A DNA stretch of 32,342 nt from Deltaproteobacteria bacterium (GTDB lineage: Bacteria > Desulfobacterota > Desulfobacteria > Desulfobacterales > Desulfobacteraceae). Below, one piece after another: positions 1 through 8,474 of this stretch. Position 1 is the stretch's first letter; the number at the start of each line of letters is the position of its first letter. Location of the stretch: positions 1 through 32,342 of the forward strand of contig JAADHV010000129.1 in the NCBI GenBank assembly GCA_013151635.1, in the 5' to 3' direction. A program made the translations under genes and the position numbers. The notes under the pieces were generated by a model. The model did not search any database, was not told the origin of the DNA, and saw only the letters and a list, made by a program, of their open reading frames with translations.

Positions 1-33
1 ATCACTTTATATGTCGCTGTAGTGTTAAAAATA

Positions 34-336
34 TCACAGATAATTTCTTGATACATAAACCAGCACGATTCCCACAAGCATTGCCAGGAAGAGGTTCTTG
101 GTTTTAAAGGCTGTTATCATGGTGATTATTCCAGCCATGGTCTCTTTTACCCCGCCATTAAAAAGAGCGGGTGCAATAATCGAGATTAAAACAGCTCCCG
201 GGACAGCCTGTAAAAATAGTTCGATCCTTTTTGAAATAGTAACCCTGTTGACGATAAACAACCCTCCGGCCCTTGTAAGATAGGTTACAAAAGCCATTCC
301 GAAAATCGCAATCAATGAATATAAATTAGTCTCCAT
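34..336 (-). CDS. azlD: AzlD-family branched-chain amino acid transport protein
   Basis: Small (100 aa) very hydrophobic protein with about three to four membrane segments, the usual size for AzlD. AzlD proteins form the small partner of AzlC in an inner-membrane exporter of branched-chain amino acids and analogues such as azaleucine. The N-terminal part carries the family-like stretch YLTRAGGLF near residues 19-27. Its start overlaps the end of the upstream azlC by 11 bases, so the two are almost certainly co-translated. Nothing lies between its stop and the left window edge except 33 bases. The call rests on size, hydrophobicity and pairing with AzlC; the exact substrate is not shown by the sequence. 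Confidence 0.85.
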   Translation of the reverse strand: METNLYSLIAIFGMAFVTYLTRAGGLFIVNRVTISKRIELFLQAVPGAVLISIIAPALFNGGVKETMAGIITMITAFKTKNLFLAMLVGIVLVYVSRNYL

Positions 337-1048
337 TTTTAATTACTCCTAACAATCCGCCTGAGATCCCGCCTGCGAGAATATACCATTTGCCTGGGAA
401 AAGCAGGGATACAACTATTGAAACAATACCGGCGCACAGCCAAATGGGAATGTCTTTTTTGCTTTTATATAATCCAGCCAAAAGGGCTATGAAAACAGCA
501 ATGAATGCAAAATCAAGCCCCCACTTTTCCGGCTCCGGCAGCAGTTTGCCCGTTGAAATCCCGGCAATTGTGGACCCAAGCCATGTTATAAAAAGAAGGA
601 TGCCGCTGCCCATGAGAAATGAATCTTTAAAATCTTTGCTCTCAATGTTTGCCATGGTTATGGCCCAGCTCTCATCAACAATAAAAAAGACGCTGACATA
701 GGCCTTTAGCGGTGACAGCCTTGACAGCATTTTATAAAGTGACGCTCCCATGAGAATATGACGAAGGTTTATAACAAGGGTTGTTAAAATAATGGGTATA
801 AGCGGTAAGGGGTTGACCCACAGATCAAGGACAACCAGTTGGGAGGCCCCGGCAAAAACAAAGCTGCTCATCATGGCGCTTTCCAGGATGCTCAAACCTG
901 CCTGGCCCGCAAGCACACCGAATAAAAATCCATAAGTTGCAACGCTGAAAGAAATGGGTATGGTTTTTGCCATACCGTTTTTTATCCCCTGGAAATTAAA
1001 GGTGTCGCCTTTTGTATCTGTGATGAGTTCATTCATGATAATAACCAT
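326..1048 (-). CDS. azlC: AzlC-family branched-chain amino acid exporter, large subunit
   Basis: 240 aa integral membrane protein, normal AzlC length. The N-terminal region runs into the family pattern PISFSVATYGFLFGVLAGQAG and later has NLRHILMGASL, both typical of AzlC. With AzlD it forms an inner-membrane exporter of branched-chain amino acids. The start is uncertain: ATG at 1048 and a second in-frame ATG at 1036 both lack a clear Shine-Dalgarno site. It is transcribed divergently from the MocR-type regulator at 1252. A predicted promoter and operator-like block lie about 30-90 bases upstream, so regulation by that neighbour is likely (inference). Confidence 0.88.
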   Translation of the reverse strand: MVIIMNELITDTKGDTFNFQGIKNGMAKTIPISFSVATYGFLFGVLAGQAGLSILESAMMSSFVFAGASQLVVLDLWVNPLPLIPIILTTLVINLRHILMGASLYKMLSRLSPLKAYVSVFFIVDESWAITMANIESKDFKDSFLMGSGILLFITWLGSTIAGISTGKLLPEPEKWGLDFAFIAVFIALLAGLYKSKKDIPIWLCAGIVSIVVSLLFPGKWYILAGGISGGLLGVIKNGD

Positions 1049-1078
1049 TTATTCAACCGGGTTTAATTTAAAAATAAA

Positions 1079-1108
1079 AATATAGGTAATCGGATGGAAT
1101 AAAAACAG
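1079..1108 (-). promoter_or_regulatory. Predicted azlCD promoter
   Basis: On the minus strand, TATATT (1079-1084) sits 18 bases downstream of CTGTTT (1103-1108). The -10 matches 5 of 6 consensus positions; the -35 is poor (3 of 6) and is itself part of the operator-like block at 1104-1139. A weak -35 covered by a regulator site fits activation or repression by a bound MocR protein. Predicted from sequence only. Confidence 0.4.
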
Positions 1109-1139
1109 ATACAGAATAATTAAAAAAAATACATTACAG
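1104..1139. promoter_or_regulatory. Predicted MocR operator (shared with 11485-11520)
   Basis: The block contains AACAGATACAGAA (1104-1116), then ATTAAAAAAAATA (1119-1131), then CATTACAG (1132-1139). ACAG elements begin at 1105, 1111 and 1136. The same elements occur with identical spacing upstream of the second MocR gene at 11485-11520. Direct-repeat operators are known for MocR regulators such as GabR. Binding by the adjacent regulator is inference. Confidence 0.55.
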
Positions 1140-1153
1140 TTTTATTTTCATAA

Positions 1154-1167
1154 TATAATAGTATAAT
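1154..1167 (+). promoter_or_regulatory. Candidate -10 boxes for the first mocR-type gene
   Basis: Two perfect TATAAT hexamers lie at 1154-1159 and 1162-1167 on the plus strand, in a very AT-rich stretch 85-98 bases before the likely start codon. No good -35 is seen at normal spacing; the position expected for the second box (1139-1144) abuts the third ACAG of the operator-like block. This would allow autoregulation. Confidence 0.35.
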
Positions 1168-1240
1168 AAATCCTGTTATATTTAATAATTTCAACATTTG
1201 AGGAAGATAAGCACAGATTTAAAAAAGGTTGTAACTGTCC

Positions 1241-1246
1241 AGGGGG
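1241..1246 (+). promoter_or_regulatory. Ribosome binding site that decides the mocR start
   Basis: AGGGGG sits 5 bases before ATG 1252. The upstream in-frame TTG at 1198 has no such site, so the shorter protein is preferred. Confidence 0.6.
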
Positions 1247-1251
1247 TTAGC

Positions 1252-2700
1252 ATGAAAAAGGAATATCAATACTCATTACTGGCCAAAGAGATGGAATCAA
1301 AGATTGAAACCAACATTTTCAGGCCGGGAGAAAAACTGCCCTCCATCCGTGAAATGCATAAAACTATGAATAAAAGCATCAGTACCATATCCAGGGCCTA
1401 TGTCCTTCTGGAATCCAACGGTCTGATAGAGGCAAGGGACAGATCAGGTTATTATGTCAGAACAGCCATGCCCTTTAAAATAAAAAGACCTGAAAAAAGC
1501 AAGCTTACCCTTGATCATAAACCAATCAACCGCTCCGGAATCCTTGATGAAGTATTAAACTCCATGAGTGATGAAACAAAGATCCCTTTAGGGGCGGCTT
1601 TTATCTCCCCCAGACTTTTACCGTTTAATAATTATTCAAGTATTTTGAAAAATTTTACTAAAAAAGAGATAAAGATGGCTATCTCCTATAATAAACCCCA
1701 AGGCCTTTTTAATTTAAGACGGCAGGTTTCATTAAGAACGCTTGGGCTGGTGGATGGCATTACACCTGAGGATATAGTTATCACAAACGGTTGTACAGAG
1801 GCATTGGTTATCTGTCTTATGGCCCTGGTTAAAGAAGGGGATACCATTGCCCTTGAAGCACCGGCATATTACGGGCTTTTCCCGGTTCTTGAAGACATGG
1901 GCGTGTTTGTGATCGAAATTCCCACATGTCCTGAAAATGGTATTGATTATGAAGCGTTAAAAATCGTAATAAAATCAAAAGATATCAAGTGCTGCATCAT
2001 AAATTCCAATTTCCATAACCCTCTGGGGTGCATAATTCCCGAGGCTAAAAAAAAGAAAATCGTAAAGCTTTTAAATAACCATGAAGTTCCACTGATTGAG
2101 GATGACATATACTCGGATCTTTATTTTGAGAAGCAACACCCAAAGCCGTTGAAAGCCTTTGATAAAAAAGACCTTGTTCTGACCTGTTCATCGTTTTCCA
2201 AAACACTGGCGCCGGGGTTAAGGACCGGTTGGATCATTCCCGGAGAAAGATACAAAAAAAAAATCATTAAAATTAAATCCGGGTTGTCGGTCTCCACATC
2301 CACCCTGGATCAATATATTCTTGTCAAATTCATAGAAAACGGAAACTATGAAAAGCATTTAAGAACTTTGAGAAATATATTAAGAAGACAGGTTAACAGT
2401 GTTGCAAAGGCAATTTACCAGTATTTTCCAAAACAGATCAGGATGTATATTCCCAAAGGAGGGTTTCTTCTCTGGGTTCAACTGCCCGAAGGGGTGAACA
2501 GTATTGATCTTTATAAAAAGGCCCTGCTAGCAGATATTGCGATTCTACCCGGAAACATCTGTTCATCAACAGGTGTGTTCCGGGAATACATTAGAATCAG
2601 CTGCGGGTCACCCTATACAGATGAAATGGAACAGGCAATCGCAAAAATCGGATCGTTTATCATGGATCTTATGAAAAATCAGCCGGACCCTGTATCTTGA
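1252..2700 (+). CDS. MocR/GabR-type PLP-dependent transcriptional regulator (paralogue 1)
   Basis: 482 aa counted from ATG 1252. The open frame extends to a TTG at 1198, but AGGGGG lies 5 bases before 1252, and this start matches the 480 aa paralogue at 11532. Residues 1-70 are a GntR-type winged helix (FRPGEKLPSIREM, then a recognition region with ISTISRAY and a wing near EARDRSGYYVR). The rest is a fold-type I aminotransferase-like domain with SNFHNPLG (252-259), EDDIY (283-287) and the PLP-lysine motif SSFSKTLAPGLRTGW (Lys317). Such proteins bind PLP and usually sense an amino acid or PLP itself while binding DNA. The gene is divergent from azlCD, which is its probable target. A catalytic aminotransferase role is less likely given the DNA-binding domain. 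Confidence 0.9.
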   Translation: MKKEYQYSLLAKEMESKIETNIFRPGEKLPSIREMHKTMNKSISTISRAYVLLESNGLIEARDRSGYYVRTAMPFKIKRPEKSKLTLDHKPINRSGILDEVLNSMSDETKIPLGAAFISPRLLPFNNYSSILKNFTKKEIKMAISYNKPQGLFNLRRQVSLRTLGLVDGITPEDIVITNGCTEALVICLMALVKEGDTIALEAPAYYGLFPVLEDMGVFVIEIPTCPENGIDYEALKIVIKSKDIKCCIINSNFHNPLGCIIPEAKKKKIVKLLNNHEVPLIEDDIYSDLYFEKQHPKPLKAFDKKDLVLTCSSFSKTLAPGLRTGWIIPGERYKKKIIKIKSGLSVSTSTLDQYILVKFIENGNYEKHLRTLRNILRRQVNSVAKAIYQYFPKQIRMYIPKGGFLLWVQLPEGVNSIDLYKKALLADIAILPGNICSSTGVFREYIRISCGSPYTDEMEQAIAKIGSFIMDLMKNQPDPVS

Positions 2701-2709
2701 CAACTATGT

Positions 2710-2737
2710 ACCCAACCTGATTTTATTGGGTTTTCTA
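2710..2737 (+). terminator. Weak intrinsic terminator after the first mocR gene
   Basis: ACCCAA (2710-2715) pairs with TTGGGT (2726-2731) across a 10-base loop and is followed by a short T-rich stretch. The stem has only 6 bp, so efficiency is doubtful. Confidence 0.4.
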
Positions 2738-2779
2738 TAGAAAAATACAATTTAATCAACCACAAATATTTTTTTCCGC

Positions 2780-4978
2780 TTATGAGAGTTTAAATTTTTC
2801 AAGCGCTTTCTGCATCTTAGAAGACATTTCAGACAATTTTTCATAAGCGCCTGCCGTGTCTTTTGCAATGGCTGAATTTTGGGAAACCGCATTATTCATT
2901 TCTGCAAGCCCGATGTTGATAGCCTCGATATTGCTGTTCTGCTCTATTGATGAGCTTGATACCTCTTCAACCAGTTGATTTACCTTTTTAACTATAGAAT
3001 GAATTTCATTGAGTACCAAAGCTGTCTTATCTGCATTCTCGACGCCTTGATCCACCTGTTTCATGGATTTTTTAATCAGTTCCCTGGTGTTGCTTGCTGC
3101 AACGGCGCTGCTGTCTGCAAGATTTCTGACTTCCTTTGCAACAACAGCAAATCCCTTTCCGGCTGAGCCTGCCCTGACCGACTCAATGGATGCATTTAAT
3201 GCCAGAAGCTTGGTTCGGGCTGCAATATCATTGATAACACCTATGGCATCGGCTACTTCCATGCTGGTGGATTTGATCTCCTGCATTGCATTTATCATTA
3301 ATTCCATCTGGCTGTTTCCATTCCCAACCTCTTCAATTGCCTGGGTGGAAATTTTCTGGACTTCAAATGCATTCTGCTCATTTGTTTTTGCACGATTGCC
3401 TATGTGGTTCATGGACTGGGATATTTCTTCAATACTGGCCGCCTGGGTATTTGCATTATCAGTAAGGGTGGTTGCAGATCCTGACAATTCTTTGGTGCTG
3501 GCATTTACTTTCTGGCTCAAAACAATGATATCCTGAACTGTCTTTCCTAAAAGATCAATGGAATCATTGATGCTGTCCTTCAATTTTAAAAGATCCCCCT
3601 GCTGGTCACTTATTACATGGCAGGAAAAATCCCCTTGTGAAACAGCTTCCATTATCCCGTTGATCTCTTTAATAACTGATTCCATAGCCGCCATAAGGCT
3701 GTCAAACGCGACGGATGTCCGGCCTACCTCATCATTTTTTGACTCATTGGCACGAATTGAATAATCTGAATTTTGTTCAACTTTTAAGACAATCTTTTGA
3801 AGCCTTGTCAAAGGCTTTGTTATGGAATTGATAATAAAAAATGCTGCAATGAGGCCAATAACGAAACCGGTGAATACGATCAAACCGATATACCACTGTG
3901 CGGATACTACCCCTTTTTTAGTTTCCTTTTGAACAATTCTATTTATCTTCTCACTATTTTTTGCCACAATGCCCAAGGCATTGTTCACATCATCTGTCGC
4001 CTTGTTAAGGCTTACCTTCAATCTTCTTATGGTTTGGATTGCCTCAAGATATTGCCTGTGTACATCAAACAATCCATTTTTTTCCAATACGCTTGTTTTA
4101 AGCAGCTCAAATCCTTTGGTAAGTTGTGCATGTGACTTTTTATGTTCAGGTGACTTAAGTTTCCGCTTTAACCGCCTCAGCCTTGAACTGATCTTATTTG
4201 CAAGATTTTCAAAATTTTTCCTGCAGGCAGGCAGTTTTTCAAGTTCAACTTCAGCAAGATAGACCTTCAACAGATCCTGAAGCTGGATCATGAATACCTG
4301 CAAGTCGCCGGCCCTGTAAAGAACAGGCAGGTCTCTTGCAAACATTTCCAGCAAAAGATCAGATACCTGTTTGACCGTGGCTTCATCATTCATTGAAAGG
4401 GCCCTGCCCTTGTCCTCTTTGTCGCCAATGGCAATCTCGGCACCTTCGACAAAGCTGCTCAAAGCTTTGTCAAATTTCTTACGCTGCCTGTCAAAATCTT
4501 CCAGGCTGGTTTTGTTTGTCTGCTCCTGATCCAGCATAACAAGATACCCGTTTATTGCTTTTCTGGACAAACCCAGAAAATTTTGTCTTGCATCTTTAAC
4601 CTTTTTTATATCCAGTTTAATTTTACCTTTTTTAAGGAGCAGTAAGAGTTGATCAAGTTTCCTGGAAAAAGATTTTTCTGACGCCATCAAAACCGATTTA
4701 TATGTGTTGATTTCCTTTTTGTCGGTCAAAGAGAGCATGTTGAGAACAATGATATTGGATTTCAGCATTTCACTGGATAGTAAATTAGATAAATCACTTA
4801 AAGGGGATGAAATATCGGAAAGGGTGCCAACATTATTTTTAATACTGGTGATAAAAAACAATCCTGAGCCGCCTGCACCTGCAATCATGATGACCAGGAA
4901 CACAAAGGCATAAATCAGTTTCATTTTTATGGTCAACCTATCTAAGAAGTTGAAAATAAAGTTTTTGCTGAATTGCAT
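2780..4978 (-). CDS. Methyl-accepting chemotaxis protein
   Basis: Transmembrane chemoreceptor, 732 aa from ATG 4978. Longer in-frame starts exist at 4999 (TTG) and 4996 (ATG), but AAGGAG at 4988-4993 is well placed only for 4978. Layout: TM1 about 21-44, a roughly 315-residue periplasmic helical sensor, TM2 about 362-384, HAMP about 384-436, a possible second HAMP-like stretch to about 485, then a long coiled-coil signalling domain. The hairpin tip (586-610) reads RTKLLALNASIESVRAG then SAGKGFAVVAKEVRNLA. This is clearly MCP, but it has K where Tsr has N376 and S where Tsr has E391. No C-terminal CheR-tethering pentapeptide is seen, and no che gene is nearby. The ligand cannot be told. It appears to be a single-gene unit with its own promoter region at 5000-5150. 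Confidence 0.93.
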   Translation of the reverse strand: MQFSKNFIFNFLDRLTIKMKLIYAFVFLVIMIAGAGGSGLFFITSIKNNVGTLSDISSPLSDLSNLLSSEMLKSNIIVLNMLSLTDKKEINTYKSVLMASEKSFSRKLDQLLLLLKKGKIKLDIKKVKDARQNFLGLSRKAINGYLVMLDQEQTNKTSLEDFDRQRKKFDKALSSFVEGAEIAIGDKEDKGRALSMNDEATVKQVSDLLLEMFARDLPVLYRAGDLQVFMIQLQDLLKVYLAEVELEKLPACRKNFENLANKISSRLRRLKRKLKSPEHKKSHAQLTKGFELLKTSVLEKNGLFDVHRQYLEAIQTIRRLKVSLNKATDDVNNALGIVAKNSEKINRIVQKETKKGVVSAQWYIGLIVFTGFVIGLIAAFFIINSITKPLTRLQKIVLKVEQNSDYSIRANESKNDEVGRTSVAFDSLMAAMESVIKEINGIMEAVSQGDFSCHVISDQQGDLLKLKDSINDSIDLLGKTVQDIIVLSQKVNASTKELSGSATTLTDNANTQAASIEEISQSMNHIGNRAKTNEQNAFEVQKISTQAIEEVGNGNSQMELMINAMQEIKSTSMEVADAIGVINDIAARTKLLALNASIESVRAGSAGKGFAVVAKEVRNLADSSAVAASNTRELIKKSMKQVDQGVENADKTALVLNEIHSIVKKVNQLVEEVSSSSIEQNSNIEAINIGLAEMNNAVSQNSAIAKDTAGAYEKLSEMSSKMQKALEKFKLS

Positions 4979-4987
4979 TATTTTATT

Positions 4988-4993
4988 CTCCTT
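4988..4993 (-). promoter_or_regulatory. Ribosome binding site that decides the chemoreceptor start
   Basis: AAGGAG on the minus strand lies 9 bases before ATG 4978. It falls inside the codons of the longer reading frame, arguing against starts at 4996 or 4999. Confidence 0.55.
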
Positions 4994-5075
4994 CATCAAT
5001 AATAAAAATATTACATTGTATTAGTAATCAATTCCACCTTTTCTCTCAAAATCGCGTTAAAACCAGGATACTATA

Positions 5076-5093
5076 TGAACGAACGCTCGATCA
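5076..5093. promoter_or_regulatory. TetR-like 18-bp palindromic operator
   Basis: TGAACGAACGCTCGATCA is an imperfect palindrome with 7 of 9 base pairs symmetric (TGAnCGAnCGnTCGnTCA). The form resembles operators of TetR/AcrR-family repressors. It lies just downstream of the predicted start of transcription for the chemoreceptor, and directly upstream of an alternative -10 (TATAGT at 5070-5075, minus strand). No TetR-family gene is in the window. Confidence 0.45.
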
Positions 5094-5101
5094 CTATTTT
5101 T

Positions 5102-5130
5102 GAAATATCGCTATTTCCAGGGATTGTCAA
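5102..5130 (-). promoter_or_regulatory. Predicted promoter of the chemoreceptor gene
   Basis: A perfect -35 TTGACA (5125-5130, minus strand) is followed after 17 bases by TATTTC (5102-5107), a weak -10. Transcription would begin near 5095, giving a leader of about 115 bases. An alternative -10 TATAGT at 5070-5075 lacks a good -35. Confidence 0.4.
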
Positions 5131-5150
5131 GATAAGATTAAGTGTTTTTA

Positions 5151-5609
5151 TCAGCAGATAAGATAAGTTGCAGTGCCTGTGGCAATTCTGGTTTCTTTTT
5201 CATTATAAAGATCTATTTTGGCGACTACAATCCTTGAGCCTGCACGGATAATCCTGCTTCTGCATTGAAATGACCTTCCTTTACCGGGCCTTAAATAATC
5301 CACGCGCATATCAATCGTGGCAGAGGATATCAGTTTTTCTTTAATGACATCAGGGGATTTGCCTTCGTGGAATTTTGCACATGATATCAATGCGGAAAGA
5401 CCACCTGTTAAATCAATAACGGAAGCTGTAACCCCGCCATGCAGGATACCGGCTATTGGGTTTCCAATGAGATCTTTTGTCATGTTAAAACTTGTAACAG
5501 CATCACCTGTATCATAATCCAGAAAGTCAATATTAATACCCAGGACTTTATTAAAAGGGAGCATCTCAAGATAATATTCTTTTATTTTTTCAAGAACAGG
5601 TTCCATCAT
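5151..5609 (-). CDS. PaaI-type hotdog-fold acyl-CoA thioesterase
   Basis: 152 aa, one hotdog domain, the usual size for PaaI/YbgC-like thioesterases that hydrolyse acyl- or aryl-CoA. The active-site region reads GNPIAGILHGGVTASVIDLTGG (residues 49-70, shown here as the conserved Asn50, His57-Gly-Gly and Asp66). The start overlaps the stop of the upstream methyltransferase by 4 bases (ATGA), so translation is coupled. It is the last gene of the RNase J-ftsK operon. No intrinsic terminator is seen after it; the next 150 bases hold the chemoreceptor promoter. The CoA substrate cannot be predicted. Confidence 0.85.
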   Translation of the reverse strand: MMEPVLEKIKEYYLEMLPFNKVLGINIDFLDYDTGDAVTSFNMTKDLIGNPIAGILHGGVTASVIDLTGGLSALISCAKFHEGKSPDVIKEKLISSATIDMRVDYLRPGKGRSFQCRSRIIRAGSRIVVAKIDLYNEKETRIATGTATYLIC

Positions 5610-6241
5610 AAGTCAGTATCCCTTGTTTTCTTTTTTAAAACACCAAGGCTTTTTGTTATTTCAAGCTCTTCATATTCCCCTGATTCAATGGCGGTTTCGT
5701 ATATCCGCCTTGGAGCCTGCCCCCCTTTTTCAGGATCAAAAAAGATATCATGGATCACCAGGAAGCCTCCTTGTTTAATATGGCAGGCCCAGGTCATATA
5801 ATCCCTGGAAACCGCCTCAAAGGAATGCCCGCCATCGATAAACAGCATGGAAATCTGTGTCTGCCACATTTTCCCTGCCGCGCCGGAAGATGCGACAATT
5901 GGTATGATAATATCTTCAAGTGATGTAAGACTGATTGTTCTTTGGAAGAAAGGAAAAGTATTCACCCTTGATAAGTCCCGGTCAAATAAATCAGGGTCAA
6001 AATATTCTTCACCCGGCTGCTGTTCTTCCGAGCCTTTATGATGGTCAATGGAAAACAGGACGGAATCCTTTGCTTTACAGGCACTGCCGATAACATAGGC
6101 TGATTTTCCGCAATAACTTCCGATTTCAAGGACCGGGCCCTTTTCTGCTGCCCTGGCCGCAATATTGTAAAGCCTTACAGCTTCATCAATATCCATAAAG
6201 CCTTTGATACTGCCGAATAAACCAAAATCAATTTTCATCAT
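5606..6241 (-). CDS. Class I SAM-dependent methyltransferase (Methyltransf_24-like)
   Basis: 211 aa. The Rossmann-type SAM-binding loop is seen as [15 protein letters not shown] near residues 39-53. The acidic end of strand 2 follows ([17 protein letters not shown]), then [15 protein letters not shown] near 133-147, a pattern of the CmcI/Methyltransf_24 type in which an Asp-Gly-Gly-His follows strand 4. The start (ATG 6241, with a second ATG immediately after) overlaps the end of ftsK by 14 bases. The downstream thioesterase overlaps by 4 bases. Sugar, cephem or other small-molecule O-methylation is known for relatives, but the substrate here is unknown. The link with FtsK may be only co-transcription. 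Confidence 0.8.
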   Translation of the reverse strand: MMKIDFGLFGSIKGFMDIDEAVRLYNIAARAAEKGPVLEIGSYCGKSAYVIGSACKAKDSVLFSIDHHKGSEEQQPGEEYFDPDLFDRDLSRVNTFPFFQRTISLTSLEDIIIPIVASSGAAGKMWQTQISMLFIDGGHSFEAVSRDYMTWACHIKQGGFLVIHDIFFDPEKGGQAPRRIYETAIESGEYEELEITKSLGVLKKKTRDTDL

Positions 6242-8474
6242 AAGTTTTAACCAGTATTTCTCTCGGTTTGGAACCGATCTGGGGGCCCACTATCCCCTCG
6301 TACTCCATCATTTCAACCAGCCTTGCCGCCCTGTTATAACCGATGCGAAGACGGCGCTGGACAAAAGAAATAGATGCCTGCCGGGTCTTTGTCACAAGGC
6401 TGACTGCTTCATCATATTTTTCATCGTAGTCAGAGTCATCAAACTCTTTTACATCATCATCGCCCGTACCTGCTGTGATGTCTTCAATATAGTCCGGTGT
6501 TTTCTGATCTTTTAAAAATTCTGTAACCCTGGCAATTTCTTTTTCAGAAATATAGGCGCCCTGAATCCTGACGAGTTTTCCCGTTCCGGGCGGGCAGAAC
6601 AACATGTCCCCGTTTCCAAGAAGACTTTCAGACCCGCCCCCGTCAAAAATGGTTCTTGCGTCAACCTTGGAAGATACCTGGAATGAAATCCGGGTGGGGA
6701 AATTGGCTTTTATACTCCCTGTGAGCACATCAACAGAGGGTCTCTGGGTTGCTATGATCAGATGAATCCCGGCAGCCCTTGCCATCTGGGCCAATCTTGT
6801 CAATGCAAATTCCACATCTTTTGAAGCCACCATCATGAGATCTGCAAGCTCATCCACGATCACGACAAGATAAGGAAGTTTTTCAAAAAGTTCTTCACTT
6901 TCACTGCCGGCGCTATCAATTTTCTCGGGTTTTTGTGATGCCACCATGCTGTTATACTGGACAATATTTCTCAAACCTGTCTGTTCCAACAGCTCATACC
7001 TCCGCTCCATCTCCCTTACAGCCCAGAAAAGCGCATTGGTAGCCTTTTTCATATCTGTAACCACGGGGGAAATTAAATGCGGAATATCATTATACACGGA
7101 AAGCTCAATCCTTTTGGGGTCAATCATAATCATTTTAATTTCATCAGGGGTGGCTTTATAGAGAAGGCTTATAATCATTGAGTTCAGGCCCACACTCTTG
7201 CCCGTTCCTGTGGCACCTGCAATCAAAAGATGGGGCATAGAGTCCATTTTTGTCACCATGGGCTTGCCCAGAAGATCTTTTCCAAGCCCCAGGGTCAACA
7301 TGGAAGCAGACTTGACAAAATCTTTTGAAACAATCAATTCCCTTAAATTGACTATTTCCCTTTCTTCATTCGGGATCTCAATCCCTACGACGTCCCTGCC
7401 GGGTATTGGTGCCACAATCCTGATGCTTATGGCACTTAAGGCCAGGGCAAGGTCATCGGACAAGCCTGCTATCCTGCTGATCTTGATTCCCGATGCCGGT
7501 CTGTATTCAAAAGTTGTGATCACAGGCCCGGGCAATATTTCAACCACCTCTCCGAATACATTAAAATCGTTCAGCTTGCTTTCAAGGATTTTACTTTTCT
7601 CTTTTAAAAGTCCTGTATCAATGTTCTTTTTAGCAGCTTTCGGCTCATCTAAAAAAGAGATCAGGGGCAGGTTAAATTCATGTTTTTCCCTGATATCAAT
7701 AAAATCAACGTCCGGTTTAAAATCCGGGCCTTCATATTCAAGCTCTGTTATGGCCGGTTCAAAAAAATTTTCCGGTTCCGGCAAAACCTGTCTTTTATAA
7801 ATTTTTTCCGGGATTTTGATAATGGTATCTTCTTTTTCCCGGACCGGGGTGATATCAATCTCTTTTTTCTGCTCCTGCCATTTTTGGTATTTTTCTTTTA
7901 CAAAATCAATAAACTCCTGAAAATCATCCCTCATTATTTTCAGGAGCCTGTAGGCTTTTTGATATAAAAAGAGGCCGAGAGAAATAAGGGAAATCCCGGT
8001 TGTGAGTATAAAGCCTATGACAAGGAAAAATAAAAGGATAATGATGCTTCCTGTGATATTGGCATATTTTAATAAAAACGAAGTGAATGTGATGCCAATA
8101 ATCCCGCCCGATGAGATGCTTGTACCCGCAAAAGAATATTCATCTTTAAAAAGAAACAGCATGCCGCCTGTACAAATCATTAGAAACAGGCCGCCAAGCA
8201 TGGTCAGCCAGATTATTCTCGTGGTGCGTCCTTTTAATAACCATACACTTATAAAGCCTGAAACAACAGGAACCCAAAATGCTCCAAGACCGAACAGGAA
8301 TATGAAAAATCCGGCAAAATGGGCGCCTAAAAGTCCGAAAGCATTGTGGATATGGTCAGGAGTGGTGAAAAAATGATTACCAATGCAGGGATCTGAAACA
8401 TTATAGGAAAAAAGACTTACCGCTGCCAGTACAATGAAAAAAATAAGAAGTATACCATAGAGTTCTTTTTTCAT
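6228..8474 (-). CDS. ftsK: DNA translocase FtsK
   Basis: 748 aa, normal for a short-linker FtsK/SpoIIIE. The N-terminal 175 residues hold about four membrane helices that place it at the division septum. A charged linker follows to about 300, then the motor domain with Walker A GATGTGKS (420-427), Walker B-like [10 protein letters not shown] and the sensor region [14 protein letters not shown]. The last 65 residues form the winged-helix gamma domain ([20 protein letters not shown]) that reads KOPS-type polarity sequences. It clears DNA from the closing septum and helps resolve chromosome dimers with XerCD. Its ATG overlaps the RNase J stop by 4 bases. Confidence 0.97.
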   Translation of the reverse strand: MKKELYGILLIFFIVLAAVSLFSYNVSDPCIGNHFFTTPDHIHNAFGLLGAHFAGFFIFLFGLGAFWVPVVSGFISVWLLKGRTTRIIWLTMLGGLFLMICTGGMLFLFKDEYSFAGTSISSGGIIGITFTSFLLKYANITGSIIILLFFLVIGFILTTGISLISLGLFLYQKAYRLLKIMRDDFQEFIDFVKEKYQKWQEQKKEIDITPVREKEDTIIKIPEKIYKRQVLPEPENFFEPAITELEYEGPDFKPDVDFIDIREKHEFNLPLISFLDEPKAAKKNIDTGLLKEKSKILESKLNDFNVFGEVVEILPGPVITTFEYRPASGIKISRIAGLSDDLALALSAISIRIVAPIPGRDVVGIEIPNEEREIVNLRELIVSKDFVKSASMLTLGLGKDLLGKPMVTKMDSMPHLLIAGATGTGKSVGLNSMIISLLYKATPDEIKMIMIDPKRIELSVYNDIPHLISPVVTDMKKATNALFWAVREMERRYELLEQTGLRNIVQYNSMVASQKPEKIDSAGSESEELFEKLPYLVVIVDELADLMMVASKDVEFALTRLAQMARAAGIHLIIATQRPSVDVLTGSIKANFPTRISFQVSSKVDARTIFDGGGSESLLGNGDMLFCPPGTGKLVRIQGAYISEKEIARVTEFLKDQKTPDYIEDITAGTGDDDVKEFDDSDYDEKYDEAVSLVTKTRQASISFVQRRLRIGYNRAARLVEMMEYEGIVGPQIGSKPREILVKTYDEN

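Noticed and set aside
1198-1251. TTG-initiated N-terminal extension of the first MocR regulator
   Set aside because: No ribosome binding site before TTG 1198, whereas AGGGGG sits 5 bases before ATG 1252; the shorter protein matches its paralogue in length and domain start.
3063-3536. 157 aa plus-strand open frame inside the chemoreceptor gene
   Set aside because: Shadow frame opposite the conserved MCP signalling domain, with no start signal or domain of its own.
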